Of a DNA stretch of 64,000 nucleotides, positions 21,478-33,412 are shown piece by piece. The notes under the pieces were generated by a model. It did no database searches. It was not told the DNA's origin and was given only the letters and a program-made list of their open reading frames with translations. Every line of letters begins with the position of its first letter. Within the stretch, counting starts at the first letter, position 1. The position numbers and the translations under genes were made by a program. Source of the stretch: Periplaneta americana (lineage: Eukaryota > Arthropoda > Insecta > Blattodea > Blattidae); contig NC_091132.1 in NCBI RefSeq assembly GCF_040183065.1, positions 91,175,106 to 91,239,105 on the forward strand, in the 5' to 3' direction.

Positions 21478-23572
21478 GCATTAAATGTGATTTGTAAAAT
21501 ACACAAAAATTGCAACAAAAACTTTAGGCATATCTGGGTTAATAGTATAATATTCATTTTGAAAAGAAATGTATTTTAGAAAATTGTTATAACACGCTTA
21601 ACATCAAGATTATTTTCTAGTTTGCTTGCCGTCACTATAATCTCCAAGGGCTTTCTTTGTATATGCAGTTACTTCTTCTTGGTAGCTCGTTAAATTTTAA
21701 CGTGGGTAATACAGAGAGAGACAGAAAAAAAAAGGTGAAAATTTTCCACCAGTATTTTCGTTTCACTGGCTACGGAAACTACTTCCCATCTGTAAAGGAC
21801 TCTAATTAGCTATGTTTCAAGCTGTAATCTCTGCCTCACTCCAATATTAGCTGCATTCAATGTTCATTATTCTTGCATCTTAATGTGTTTATGAAAGTGT
21901 TAGAAGACAAACTCCGACATAATTTACCTTAAATTGATTAATTAAATATAACTTACTTCTTGAAAGAAAACGAACGGGGAATGTAAAATCGTCCGAAGGA
22001 AAGCATTAATTATAATCTGACATGTAAACCCGTCCGCATTCACAATTATTGTCGAATCATGAAAAAGTAAACTCGTCCGGACGTTAAAGAGAAAGTTTTC
22101 CTTCCCGTTTTATCAAGGTTTTGGTCTGGCAGCTTGTATATGAAAACTGGCATGGTTAAAAATGTTTGTTCATGTTGTATTGTAAATTAAAATTAAAATA
22201 AGTAATCTAATAAAATGTAGCATGAATAAATTCCCAGCTATTTAATCTCCAATGGTTTTGCATAATGTACTGTAGTTCTTCTTCGTGGTAGCAACTTTAA
22301 TTTGTCTGTGTTTAGTTATGCTTTGTTGTTTGATGTAATTTTCTGTCTGGAATTCTTCTAAAACATTGATAAAATCATAGATGTTTGGATGAGTAGCATT
22401 AAAATTCTTGTTAAAATGTGAATGAAAAATTTCACGTGCATTAGTTGTGTGACAAAAGCTGTTCGAGTTAGCCCTTATTATGTGAGGAGATTGACTGCAT
22501 CTTCTGATAAGTAGTTATTAGCTAAATAGTCCGAAACGTTATTAGCGGTTCATAATCTGTCGTATTGCTGAAAGCTCAATACCGAAACCTTCGCCCACAT
22601 TATCAGGCTTCAAGTAGTGAAACCCAATGCAATATCCTAACCATTTTCCTATATCTTATTTTTATATTCCATATCTAATCCAAGATGTCGAATATGTCGA
22701 CACCAGATTTATATAGCTAATAAAATGTGTAACCGACAAACTGTAGATTTGGTATCTAAACATACGAACTCAATATTGGAAAGCGTATTGCTATTTTGAA
22801 ATCTGCTTCAATGGTCTTTGGAGAGAATTTCAACTCAAAATCGAACGATCTGAAAAGTCTCATTGTTTAATAGTTCTTGTCTTAGTCCATTTGGCTACAT
22901 CAGTTTTATTCATACACTCTAAATCCCGCTTGGCGCAAGAGATTACATGTTAGATTAAAGTGTCTCATCTTCGAAATACGATGTCTTTGCCACTTTCGGA
23001 CGAGCTTACATTTCCCCGAAACGACTGCTTCGTAACGGTCGACATGTGCGGACAGGCCACAAAGAAACAAAGAAGTACTACCATCGGCTCATCTTAAGCG
23101 AATAATTGTCTGCATAACATGACACAATTATCAAATTATCTATCTATAGTTTTTCCATTTTTGTTGATAGAGGAAACTGTGCTGGCAATATAGCGGAATA
23201 CGTCCATATAAATTTTTAAATAGTGGCAATGGCGAGTGCAAAATCTGATCTAATTTCAGACTATTAGAACTGTCGCAGGCAATGAACCGACATGTGATAG
23301 TTTCATGACGTAATTTCTCAACACTCTACTACCCGCTGTCGGCTTGGAATAGCCAATAGAAACTTAATTTTTCACTCGCCGGAGTACTTTAGCGCTGTTG
23401 TCGCCGAAATTCAACACTTAACAATAGAAACCGCCTACTGTTGGCCTTTGGAGGAAGGGAGGACAACTCTGCTAGCTACAATACCGCTCTAGTCCTGTAC
23501 CTTCCACGTGCTTCACTGGAGGTGTCAGAAGTCGCTCCTTTGGCTACGACAGCTGTAGAACGATGAGGTTTA
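21478..23572. other. Long AT-rich stretch; one short spaced motif only
   Basis: No coding remnant or tRNA-like sequence recognised. A motif GTAAA-CGTCCG is repeated three times at about 21985, 22027 and 22070 (see findings). The rest is unremarkable. Confidence 0.5.
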
Positions 23573-24696
23573 TACAGAGACATCATTTTAATTTGACTTC
23601 AATTTTTATTGTACATGAGTTTTTGAATGTACTTCACACCCAACCCCTCTACTAGTAAACTTGCAACCGTTCACGACACAGATCCGAGGGCGCGTAAGCA
23701 GTACTGAGTTAGTGAGTATAGTACGTTCCAGAAATATGTTCGCGTTTTCCAGTGTCGAATGAGCTTTCAATATTGAATCCTATTTCCGCACAGGTACTGT
23801 CGTCCGTTTGCTTGCGTCGCATCCCGGTTTCCCCAACTGCTTCTGTTCGCCCCTCTCTAAAGTCTAGTAGCTGGGCTGTCTTACCTCTTTTTTCAAAACA
23901 TTAATTTCTGTTAGGAATTGGACATCTACGTAATATTATGCAAGTGTATAAAATAACTTAAATGAAAGGGCCTCGTTAAGTAATTAACTATAACGTGATT
24001 CCCCCCCCCTTTCTACGACCCTGCGACAAAACCACTTGAACGGACAGTAGATAGCATTTCTGAGTAATTTTATCTTTTCGGATCAGGCAGAAATGAAGAT
24101 TGAGTTTACAGTACGTAAGGTAATCTTTCATAGAGTAAGTACAGAATTATTTCGACATGAGTTGCTCGTACAAAGGACGAAACTGGTAATTGGAATTAGG
24201 TACAATAGTCTAATAGTGTGATAATATGCACAAAAGAACTGAAGCCTGTATCGAAATGAATGGCCACAATTTTCAAAAATGTGTTTAAATATCCATATTA
24301 CGATTATTTTTCAATTTAACTTCATTCTCTACATTGTACGCTAATGTGCTGTAACAGTACAATATACATTGCATAATTAATACGTCCGAATGGATAGCTC
24401 AATTCGTGAGTAAAAACACTTATTGTTAATACAGTAGGCCTACTGTATTTTGATTAAACAAAAACTTAATGAAAATTATCAAACTCAAAATGGCGATATT
24501 TCCTAGTTTACGTAAATGGATGAACTACTTTTCTTCCCTCCTATACCTAGTAAAGTGATTTGTATTTTACACCAGTATCATCGAACTCCAGTCGTGGAAG
24601 GGGTAGAAAACGGCGTTTCCTGTTTCAATCGTTAATAGAAAGGTAGAGACAGATTAATATTAAAAATTTTAGTAAAAATAAAATGTTGTCCCTGTA
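23573..24696 (+). mobile_element. 1.1-kb TA-target element, copy A
   Basis: It begins TACAGAGACATCATTTTAA and ends AAAATGTTGTCCCTGTA, the family's inverted ends (consensus TACAGGGACATCATTTTAT). Internal landmarks are the CTCTACTAGTAAACTT block and the 'GGTACTGTCGTCCGTTTGC' segment. No ORF of note. Copies B, C and D are at 25487, 38482 and 48426. It is non-autonomous; TA duplication and TIRs suggest a Tc1/mariner-like relative. Confidence 0.85.
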
Positions 24697-25486
24697 TATT
24701 GACGTAGTACGTCAGACATAATATTTCTTAGTATGTATCTTTACGTCATGAAAAAAAGTCATGGTAAATTTCCACAACGCCAACAGTTGACGAAAAAGCA
24801 GCATTGTGAATATGAAGCTCAGAGAAATTTCACCCGATGTCATTCGGATAAATACTGGTATAATATAATCTCTGATGTCAAACCAATGAAATGGTTGAAT
24901 AAAATCAAGAGATATTTTAATGTCTTTATTGAACTGCATTTGTAATTATATTGCGAGATTATATATGATTTGTCTTACAAAAATTACAGATTAAAACTAC
25001 AACAAAGTACAACAATTTTCTCCATTACTGAACCAAACCAAACAAAACTCACATAAAACTTATTCTACAAGTAAGAAATAAAATAAGAAACTATCTACTA
25101 GTTCCCCTTCAGAGGAGGGCTCGAACAGGTACTGTTCTCACACGGAGGTCGCTCGGGTGGATCCATTGTACTACCCGGGAAGGCGCTACAGATCCTCCTG
25201 CGCACTGCCTCCGAATTCCGAGCCCTTTACCTTTCCGCGCAGGCCTCACCGCTGTCCCTCAACCCCGGTCTCACGAGTTACCGAGTTTAGTGAAGAGTCC
25301 ACGATGCAAATCACTACCACCAGCAACGAATGACCACATATCCACGGGGTGCAAGTTCGGTGAAGGCCCGCGGCCGAATATTTATTGGAGCAAGCCAGAA
25401 ATATAGGAAAGAAAATGAGATAATGATAAAAGAGGAGAAGTGTAATTATGATGACGAAATGAATCCGAGGTCCAACCACTGTCTAG
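24697..25486. other. Spacer between inverted copies A and B, with a tRNA-like SINE head
   Basis: On the minus strand about 25178..25100 reads CCTTCCCGGGTAGTACAATG ... CTGTTCGAGCCCTCC, i.e. A-box- and B-box-like parts. The surrounding 25080..25380 is GC-rich (GCCCGCGGCCG) compared with its surroundings but shows no family I recognise. The part 24712..24945 is open on both strands without recognisable motifs. Confidence 0.4.
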
Positions 25487-26597
25487 TACAGGGACATAAT
25501 TTTATTTTAACTAACATTTTTAATATTAACCTGGCTATACCTTTGAATTAACGGATCAAGAACCGGAAACACCGTTCGCTACCCTCTTCCACGACTGGAG
25601 TTCGATGATACTGGTGTAAAATACGAACAAATCACTTTACTAGGTACAGGAGGGAAGAAAAATTGTTCATCCATTTACGTAAACTAGGAAATAACGCGAT
25701 TTTGAGTTTGATAATTTTCATTAGGTTTTTGTTTAATCAAAATACAGTACTGTATTAACAATAAGTTTTTTTACTCACGAACTGAGCTATCCATGCGAAT
25801 GTATTCATTACGCAGTGTATATTATACTGTCTACAGCGCATTAGCGTGCAATATAGAGAATGAAGTTAAATTGAAAAATAGTCATAATATGGATATTTAA
25901 ATACATTTTTGAAAATGGTGGCCGTTCATTTCGATAAAGGCTTCAGTTCTAATGTGCATATTATCGAACGATAGACTATTGTATCTAATTCCAATTATTA
26001 TCAGTTTCGTCCTCCGTACTAGTAACTCATGCTGAAATAATTCTTTACCTACTCTATAAAAGAGTACCTTACGTACTGTAAATTCACTTCTGCCCGACCC
26101 GCACAGATAAAATTATTTAGACATGCTATCTACTGTCCGTCCAAGTGGTTATGTTTCAGGGTCTTAGAAAGGGGGAAAATCACGTGACAGTTAATTACTC
26201 AACAAGGCCCTTTTATTTAAGTTATTTTAAACAATTTTATAATATTTCGTAGACGTCCAATTCCTAACAGAAATTATTGTTTTCAGAAATGATCTAAGAC
26301 AGCCCAGCCACTAACCCTTACAGAGGGGCGATCAGAAGCAAGTGAGGGAAATCGGGATGCGACGTAGGCAAACGGACGACAGTACCTGTGCGAAAATATG
26401 ATTCAATATTGGAAGCCCATTCGTCACTGGAAAACGCCAACATATTTCTGAAACATACTGTACTCACTAACTCACTGCGGTCTTGGTTCTGTGTGCAGGA
26501 CAGTTGAAACGTTACTAGTAGAAGGGGTGGGAGTGAAGTACAGTCAAAAACTCAGGTACAATAAAAATTGAAGTAAAAATAAAATGATGTCCCTGTA
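25487..26597 (-). mobile_element. 1.1-kb TA-target element, copy B (inverted relative to A)
   Basis: It starts TACAGGGACATAATTTTAT and ends AAAATGATGTCCCTGTA. Internal sequence is the reverse complement of copy A throughout, for example AAACGGACGACAGTACC near 26371. With copy A it forms an inverted pair about 790 bp apart. Confidence 0.85.
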
Positions 26598-26764
26598 TAT
26601 ACTGTCACAAATCTTGAGTTGTAGAGGGTACTAGGAATAATAGACTGTGCCTGTACTAATTCTAGTGGTTAGCAACTATCTGTGGATGCATATTTCCTAC
26701 ATATTGCCCTTCGTGACTGTATATACTAGGCTGTGGTCCAACGCGGAAAGTTATCCAGCAATTC

Positions 26765-26886
26765 AATTGGTGGAAGGAAAAACTCGGAAAAACTCTCAAC
26801 CAGATAACTTGTCTCAACCAGAATCTGAACTCGGGCCCCCTCGTTTTACGGTCAGACGTGTTTAATCGTTACTCCATAGAGGTGAA
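26765..26886 (-). mobile_element. Diverged SINE fragment (ACCTGTGGAGTAACGG family)
   Basis: The minus strand reads TTCACCTCTATGGAGTAACG, then a B-box-like TGAGTTCAGATTCTGG and 'GTTGAGAGTTTTTCCGAG'. The order of blocks is as in the SINE at 8058; it is strongly diverged and truncated. Confidence 0.5.
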
Positions 26887-27354
26887 CAAATATGAAACTA
26901 ACACAGTGATATAATACAAGGTGCAGTACACTTGGAAGAACACACTAGATAAAAATTAAGACAAGTCTTTGAAGGAAAAGGTTAAGTTAAATACCAGTAT
27001 ATCTCAACATCAAACTGGCAGACCAAGACTATTTATTTTCTTTTCTTTGCCTTGTTTCGGCTTCTGGCGAGCTTCTTTGTGTTTGGTTGTATTCGCGTGG
27101 AGGTAAAAATAGTTGAGACTGATCACGAGGGAACGTTATATATTTCATATTTCGTGTCATAACTGAAAATATCAGATAGCACATGTATGTCGATTCTAAC
27201 ATGGACTACACTTTGACTACTTACAAATTCTCTCTCTTCTGGTCGCATCGCTATCTGCGGAACTGTATCGCTCTCGGTTCTCACGCTTGTTTGCTCGCTC
27301 ACAGTGGACGCTGCTGCACAAAGAGCGCCCAATATACCTGTATTAAGTTACAGG
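26887..27354. other. No recognisable features
   Basis: An AT-rich part is followed by a somewhat GC-richer part (27180..27340) without family resemblance. Confidence 0.5.
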
Positions 27355-28802
27355 TATAGTCGGACCATCGGATCTGTGCCCCTTCAGCGCTGTCGTCGTT
27401 CTTGGAAAAGTTAACGCCTCTATCACTCCATTCCACCAGCTTTTCTCCCACCACGTCAAACTGCAGGCCACGAACCTTGTCGAATAGGGGTGTTGCCAAA
27501 CTTCCGTCAAACAGTGTCATGTCTCTTGAATATTGCTTATTAATAATGTGAGGTTAATTATTACTTATTCATAATTTAATTTAAGTAGGTCTAATGCCGC
27601 TGATTGACTTCTACGATTATTTAGAGATAATTACATGTATATGATTACAGTGGCTATTTGTTGGTTAAATGGAATTTACGTGAAGGGAATCTCTTTCGTT
27701 TCTAAAAAGAAATGTTTTCGTCATAAATACTTTTTCTTCACCTTATTATCTTATTTTGTTAGGTTAGGAACGTGATCTTGAAGGCCTAATAAAATTAAAA
27801 AATTGTAGGAATGAATGAACACATAGTCATGTACCCCCTTTCTTTCTCATCCGGGCTAGGGACCAGCTATGGCGAAGTTAATACATACTACGATCTTATT
27901 TACATATTTACATACTATATAACATAACATGCTGATAATGTGCAGGAGTTCTAATTTATTCTTATGAAAATAATTTACATATTTACAAAAGACCAAGACT
28001 GGTATTATGCATGGAATTACAGAGGGCATATCCTGGACATATCCGAATCTGAGTCACTACTATTGCTGCTGCTGCTGCTGTCTTCACCCAAGTTGATAAT
28101 AAATCTAGCTACTTTCTCTTCTATTAATGCGTAACGTTTCTTTCCTACCTTGGAAATTTATTGTTTTCCTCGCAACCTTCAATAATTTCTTCAAAGTCGG
28201 AACTTCTTTCTGCATTCTATAAAATTCTTGTATCTTTCTTCTTAAAATACATCGATGCATATCATCTACAAGAATTAAAGGTTCCCTTGATCTGTTCCTC
28301 CCTGATGATTATAGCTTTTCATCTCCTGCACAGACTCCCTCTCGCCTGATTTTGTTCATTAGGCGCTCTGATCCGCCTTTATAAATTACATAAAAATGTT
28401 GTATTATATCAGTATTAGTTAAGTAGGTAATTTTAATGCGTAATCAATTGAAATAAAATAAGCCTCATCTGTGATATTAGCTGCTCTTTTCGTTGCCTGA
28501 TTTAGAGGAAACAGATATTGACCTGTTTGTTTCTCTTCATCGAAAAATGCTAATACTTGCTTAATAAAATTTTTTTTCACCACTCCGTGCTACAGTACTG
28601 ATGTTGAGTTGACAACACTGGACTGCAAGTGCAAATAAACTGAAGAAGGTTCAAAATTGTGAGCAGTGAGGGAGAGAAAGGGAGAGAGATAGAAAAGAGA
28701 GAGATAGGAATGCAATGAGGGAAATGAATTACCGAGGCTGAGAAGGAATTAGGGTTCAGTTCGCATATCTTACGGGGGCACAGATCCGATGGTCCGACTA
28801 TA
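27355..28802 (-). mobile_element. Internally deleted Tc1/mariner-superfamily transposon, ~1.45 kb
   Basis: The left end TATAGTCGGACCATCGGATC with TGTGCCCC and the reverse complement of the right end (TATAGTCGGACCATCGGATC, TGTGCCCCC) are near-identical inverted repeats of about 28 bp with TA at the borders. The minus strand carries N- and C-terminal transposase remnants (next entry). Confidence 0.8.
28018..28590 (-). pseudogene. IS630/Tc1-like transposase remnant: N-terminus joined to C-terminal tail
   Basis: The minus strand from 28590 reads KKNFIKQVLAFFDEEKQTGQ, YLFPLNQATKRAANITDEAY, then (after a stop) REPLILVDDMHRCILRRKIQ, EFYRMQKEVPTLKKLLKVAR, followed directly by an acidic serine-rich end (FIINLGEDSSSSSNSSDSDS). 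An N-terminal HTH region of the type 'FF..EK..G...PL.....R.A..T', then 'DDFD...RR....FY...K.VPTLKKLL', then an acidic 'LGEDSS..SDSDMSG'-type tail is what I recall for an arthropod IS630-type family. The DDE/DDD core between the two is gone. At least two stops and one frame change are present. Confidence 0.65.
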
Positions 28803-29215
28803 CTAGTGTCCTGCGATGTTCGAACATGAGAGAGAAAACCAAGATGTTACAAATTTTCGTCTTAATTTATATTAAAAACTAATCGCAAGATATCTGTTTA
28901 AATCCTTAAGCGGTTAAAACATGAAGGGGGGAGTGGAGAACAGTGAATTTTTTATAACAAGGTGGAACAAACACGACAGGCCTCCTCCTGCAGAGCGAAC
29001 ATCGGCGAATATCGAACTTTGTCATACTTGAACCGAACATAGCGCCTGCAATACACGACACTAATAGCTACTACCTGCTAAGTGGTGATACCTATTAAAT
29101 CACTTGTTCGAATTTCAATTAGCACCGTCATTGCTTGAGTTCTGTGAATAATTAATATTAAATTTCAAGTAGGTTGCTAGCCTGGCAGGTTCCATTTCGA
29201 CCGTTCTACCTATAA
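28803..29215. other. No recognisable features
   Basis: A mixed-composition stretch without tRNA-like, coding or inverted-end signals; it runs into the minisatellite. Confidence 0.5.
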
Positions 29216-30932
29216 TTTTCATCTATCCAATTCATCCACCTGTCCATTTCATCTGTACTTGTTTCATCAACTGTTTTTATATACCATTCGTCCTACGTAT
29301 CATTTCGTCTATATCCATTTCAAAATCTCTATCAATTTCTTCTTTATTTATTTAATACAATCTGTCTAACGATTTCACCCGTCCTATCCAACATTTCATC
29401 TATTCAATTCATGTATTTATCCATTTTACTGTACTTATTCCATACCCTCTATCTATTTCAACCGTCCTATCTGTCTCTTAATCTATTCACTTCATAAATG
29501 TATCATTTTCATCTGTACTTATTTCATCCATTTCACTTTTCTATCACTTCATCTATCCACTTCATACATTAATCCATTTCATCTATTTCACCTGCACTTA
29601 TTTCATTCATTCCATCTATTCATCTCGTCAGTTCTATCTATATTTTCATATAGGCCCTATTCACTTCATATATTAAGCTATTTCTCCTATCTATTGAATT
29701 CGTCCGTCCTATCTATGTTTTCATATAGGACCTATTCACTTCATACATTAATCCGTTTCATCTAGTTCACCTACACTCATTTCATCCATTCTATCTATTC
29801 ATTTCGTTCGTTCTATCTATATTTTCATATAGGACCTATTCACTTCATAACTTAATCCATTTCATCTAGTTCACCTGCACTTATTTAATCAATTCTATCT
29901 ATTCATTTCGTCCGTTCTATCTATATTTTCATGTAGGACCTATTCACTTCATAAATTAATCTATTTCATCTATTTCACCTGCACTTATTTCATACGTTCT
30001 ATCTATTCATTTCGTCCGTTCTATCTATATTTTCATATAGGACCTATTCGCTTCATACATTAATCCATTTCATCTAGTTCACCTGCACTTATTTCATCCA
30101 TTCTATCTAATTCGCCCGTCCTAATCTATATTTTCATATAGGCCCTATTGACTTCATACATTCATCCATTTCACCTATTTCATATGCACTTATTCTATCC
30201 TTTCTATCCATTTAATTCGTTTGACCTATCTATATTTTCATACAGGCCCTATTCACTTCATACATTGATCCATTTCATCTATTTCACCTGCACTTATTCA
30301 CTTCATACATTAATCCATTTCATCTAGTTCACCGTCACTTATTTCATCCATTCTATCAATTTAATTCGCCCGTTCTGTCTATATTTTCATATAGGCCCTA
30401 TTGAGATCATACATTAATCCATTTCACCTATTTCACATGCACTTATTCTATCCTTTCTATCCATTTAATTCGTTTGACCTATCTATATTTTCATACAGGC
30501 CCTATTCACTTCATACATTGATCCATTTCATCTATTTCACCTGCACTTTTTCACTTCATACATTAATCCATTTCATCTAGTTCACCGTCACTTATTTCAT
30601 CCATTCTATCAATTTAATTCGCCCGTTCTATCTATATTTTCATATAGGCCCTATTGAGTTCATACGTTAATCCATTTCACCTATTTCACATGCACTTATT
30701 CCATCCTTTCTATCTATTTAATTCGTTTGTCCTATCTGTATTTTCATATAGGTCCTATTGACTTCATACATTAATCCATTTCACCTATTTCACATCCACT
30801 TATTCCATCTTTCTATCTATTTAATTCGTTTGTCCTATCTGTATTTTCATATATGACCTATTCACTTCATACATTAATCCATTTCATCTATTTCACCTGC
30901 ACTTATTTCATCCATTCTATCTATTCAATTCG

Positions 30933-31183
30933 ACCACACCTGTGGAGTAACGGTCAGCGCGTCTGGCTGCGAAACCAGGTGGCCCGGGTTCGAATCCCGG
31001 TCGGGACAAGTTACCTGGTTGAGGGTTTTTCCGGGGTTTTCCCTCAACCCAATACGAGCAAATGCTGGGTAACTCTCGGTGCTGGACCACGGACTCATTT
31101 CACCGGCATTATCACCTTCATATCATTCAGACGCTAAATAACCTAGATGTTGATATAGCGTCGTAAAATAACTCAATAAAAAA
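30933..31183 (+). mobile_element. tRNA-derived SINE inside the minisatellite, copy 1
   Basis: Same family as at 8058: CCACACCTGTGGAGTAACGG head with B box GGGTTCGAATCCC, body with GTTTTCCCTCAACCC, tail GATATAGCGTCGTAAAATAA then A-rich. Its translated frame is not a gene. Confidence 0.9.
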
Positions 31184-31508
31184 ATCTATTCAATTCGCCC
31201 GTCCTATCTATACTTTCATATAGGCCCTATTCGTTTCATACATTAATCCATTTCACCTATTACACCTACACTTATTTAATACATTCTATCTATTCAATTC
31301 ACCTGTCCAATCTATATTTTCATATAGGCCCTATTCACTTCATACATTAATCCATTTCACCTATTTCACATCCACTTATTCCATCTTTCTATCTATTTAA
31401 TTCGTTTGTCCTATCTGTATTTTCATATATGACCTATTCACTTCATACATTAATCCATTTCATCTATTTCACCTGCACTTATTTCATCCATTCTATCTAT
31501 TCAATTCG

Positions 31509-31759
31509 TCCACACCTGTGGAGTAACGGTCAGCGCGTCTGGCTGCGAAACCAGGTGGCCCGGGTTCGAATCCCGGTCGGGACAAGTTACCTGGTTGAGG
31601 GTTTTTCCGGGGTTTTCCCTCAACCCAATACGAGCAAATGCTGGGTAACTCTCGGTGCTGGACCACGGACTCATTTCACCGGCATTATCACCTTCATATC
31701 ATTCAGACGCTAAATAACCTAGATGTTGATATAGCGTCGTAAAATAACTCAATAAAAAA
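31509..31759 (+). mobile_element. tRNA-derived SINE inside the minisatellite, copy 2
   Basis: I see no difference from the copy 576 bp upstream. It belongs to the higher-order duplication and is not a separate insertion. Confidence 0.9.
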
Positions 31760-32869
31760 ATCTATTCAATTCGCCCGTCCTATCTATACTTTCATATAGG
31801 CCCTATTCGTTTCATACATTAATCCATTTCACCTATTACACCTACACTTATTTAATACATTCTATCTATTCAATTCACCTGTCCAATCTATATTTTCATA
31901 TAGGCCCTATTCTCTTCATACATTAATCCATTTCACCTATTTCATCTGCACTTATTTAATCCATTCTATCTATTGAATTCTCTCTTCCTATTTATATTTT
32001 CATATAGGCCCAATTCACTTCATATATGAATCCATTTTACCTATTTCACCTGCACTTATTTCATCGATTATATCTATTCAATTCAGTCTTCTTTTCTATA
32101 ATTTTATCCATTTACTTCATTTATCCGTTTGATCTGCATTCATTTCATCCACTGCATTCATTTCACTCGTCCCATTTATCCATTTCATCAGTACTTATTC
32201 TATTTATCCATTTAACCAGTCCTATGTATAATTATATCTATTCACTTCATGCAGTTATCCATTTCATTTTTTTTTCATTCATAAGTTCTACCCATTTCGC
32301 CATCGATAATTTCATATTTCCACTCATACATTTATCCATTTCATTTGTACTTATTTCATCCATTCTATTTTAGTCTTCCTATCTATAATTTATCAATCTA
32401 TTTCATTTATTAATTTCAGTGCACTTATTTCATCCATTTTTCTAACCAATTCAGCCTTCTTATCTGTAACTTATCAATTCAATTAATTTTATCAAATTCA
32501 CCTCCGTTTATTTATTATTTAATCTATTATACCTACGTGCCCATATCCCCGTTCTATCTATCCCTTGGCCTATCAAGTTAATTTACCTATTTCAGTTCTA
32601 CTTATTTCATCCATTCTTTCGAACCATTTCATTCGTTCACTTCATATATATATCCACTTCACCTGCACTTCTCCATCCATAGCACTTTATAAATTCATCC
32701 ATTTTACCTGTATTTATTTCATCTATTTTTTTATCAGTTTCACTTCATCATCGTCATACTGCTTATTCTTTCAATCTATCAAACACATCCATTCCATCTA
32801 CCCATTGCATGCTATGTAATCTGTCTAACTTTCCCATATATCCATTCATCAATCCCAGTACCGAATCTA

Positions 32870-33260
32870 TTATGGAAACGCGCGTCGAGTGAGATTCCTT
32901 CCCTTCGGGTAGAATTCTCTCCACTGAGAATTCTACTCCTGTGTAGTCCAAGAACACATTCAAATAGATACGAACATGGGCTGTGAGGGTACAGACATAG
33001 AGGAGTGCGTTGCGCCAAGGGGTAGTGTACATTTCTTGCGTCTCGCGCAGCGCAGTGCGTTCGAGCAGACCTGGGAGGGACACAAGACCCACCGATCCAC
33101 CTTGACGCGGCGGAGCACCGCGCTCGACTGACTGCTGGACATGTCGCGGCGCGCTAGCCTGCCAGTTCTCTTCTGGTCGTACTTCGGAGCGCTCGGTCGT
33201 AGCCTACACCAAGTGCTGTGCGGCACATTTGTCGAGGTGCGACAGTTGAATCGGTCGTGA
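32870..33260 (+). promoter_or_regulatory. CpG-rich block, possible promoter/5' exon of the receptor gene
   Basis: CG dinucleotides are dense here (GAAACGCGCGTCGAG, ACGCGGCGGAGCACCGCGC, GTCGCGGCGCGC) in contrast to AT-rich flanks. The block lies about 1.1 kb upstream of the receptor ATG on the same strand and also has a short palindrome (AGAATTCT...AGAATTCT near 32912). It could be promoter, a 5' non-coding exon, or an unrelated GC-rich island. No TATA box or initiator is decisive. Confidence 0.3.
33141..33260 (+). other. Short 39-codon ORF, possible uORF
   Basis: ATG at 33141 runs to TGA at 33258..33260 (begins MSRRASLPVLFWSYFG). It lies in the CpG-rich block upstream of the receptor exon. 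If this region is transcribed as 5' leader, it would be an upstream ORF; otherwise it has no meaning. No homology recognised. Confidence 0.2.
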
Positions 33261-33412
33261 TTAAATGTTTATCTAAATATTTACCTAACAACATACAATA
33301 AATTGAGTTATTATATTATTGTAAACGGACTTGACATTGTGTGCGTTTATGTGTAAAAAACGTAAAAACAGTTTTGCGGTTAATAATTTGTGAAGTGAGA
33401 ATAAAAAAAAAA

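Larger units (their letters stand above)
30763..31914. repeat. 576-bp higher-order tandem duplication within the array
   Basis: 30763..31338 and 31339..31914 match base for base almost everywhere at an offset of 576. The one difference I saw inside is A/T just before the SINE (30932 versus 31508). Each unit holds satellite monomers plus one whole SINE, so one SINE insertion was copied with the unit in a recent event. Confidence 0.9.
29216..32790. repeat. 3.5-kb minisatellite/satellite array, ~100-bp monomers
   Basis: The monomer of roughly 100-107 bp contains TATATTTTCATATAGGCCC, ATTCACTTCATACATTAATC, CATTTCATCTATTTCACCTG and CACTTATTTCATCCATTC blocks. Copies are best conserved between 29640 and 32000 and decay towards both edges into TTCAT/CCATTT-rich sequence. 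Two SINE copies lie inside as part of a longer duplicated unit. Apparent ORFs here are low-complexity by-products. Confidence 0.9.

Noticed and set aside
23573-24696. The 1.1-kb repeat as a solo LTR
   Set aside because: Ends are inverted CAGGG/CCCTG with TA duplication rather than TG...CA with 4-6-bp duplication, and no tract or primer site nearby.
27123-27520. Minus-strand open frames across the left end of the Tc1-like element
   Set aside because: They cross the element border and have no recognised domain.
30853-31713. Two identical 94-codon open frames
   Set aside because: They are satellite monomers plus a SINE read in one frame and identical only because of the 576-bp duplication.
29216-32790. 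Regularly spaced repeats as a CRISPR-like array
   Set aside because: Monomers are contiguous, about 100 bp, degenerate, with no unique spacers or cas genes, in a eukaryotic genome.
32026-32819. Open frames rich in His/Ser/Phe at the right end of the minisatellite
   Set aside because: By-products of decayed TTCAT/CCATTT satellite monomers.
32763-33226. Minus-strand frames of 68-109 codons over the CpG-rich block
   Set aside because: Overlapping frames in GC-rich DNA stay open by chance; no domain or splice logic.
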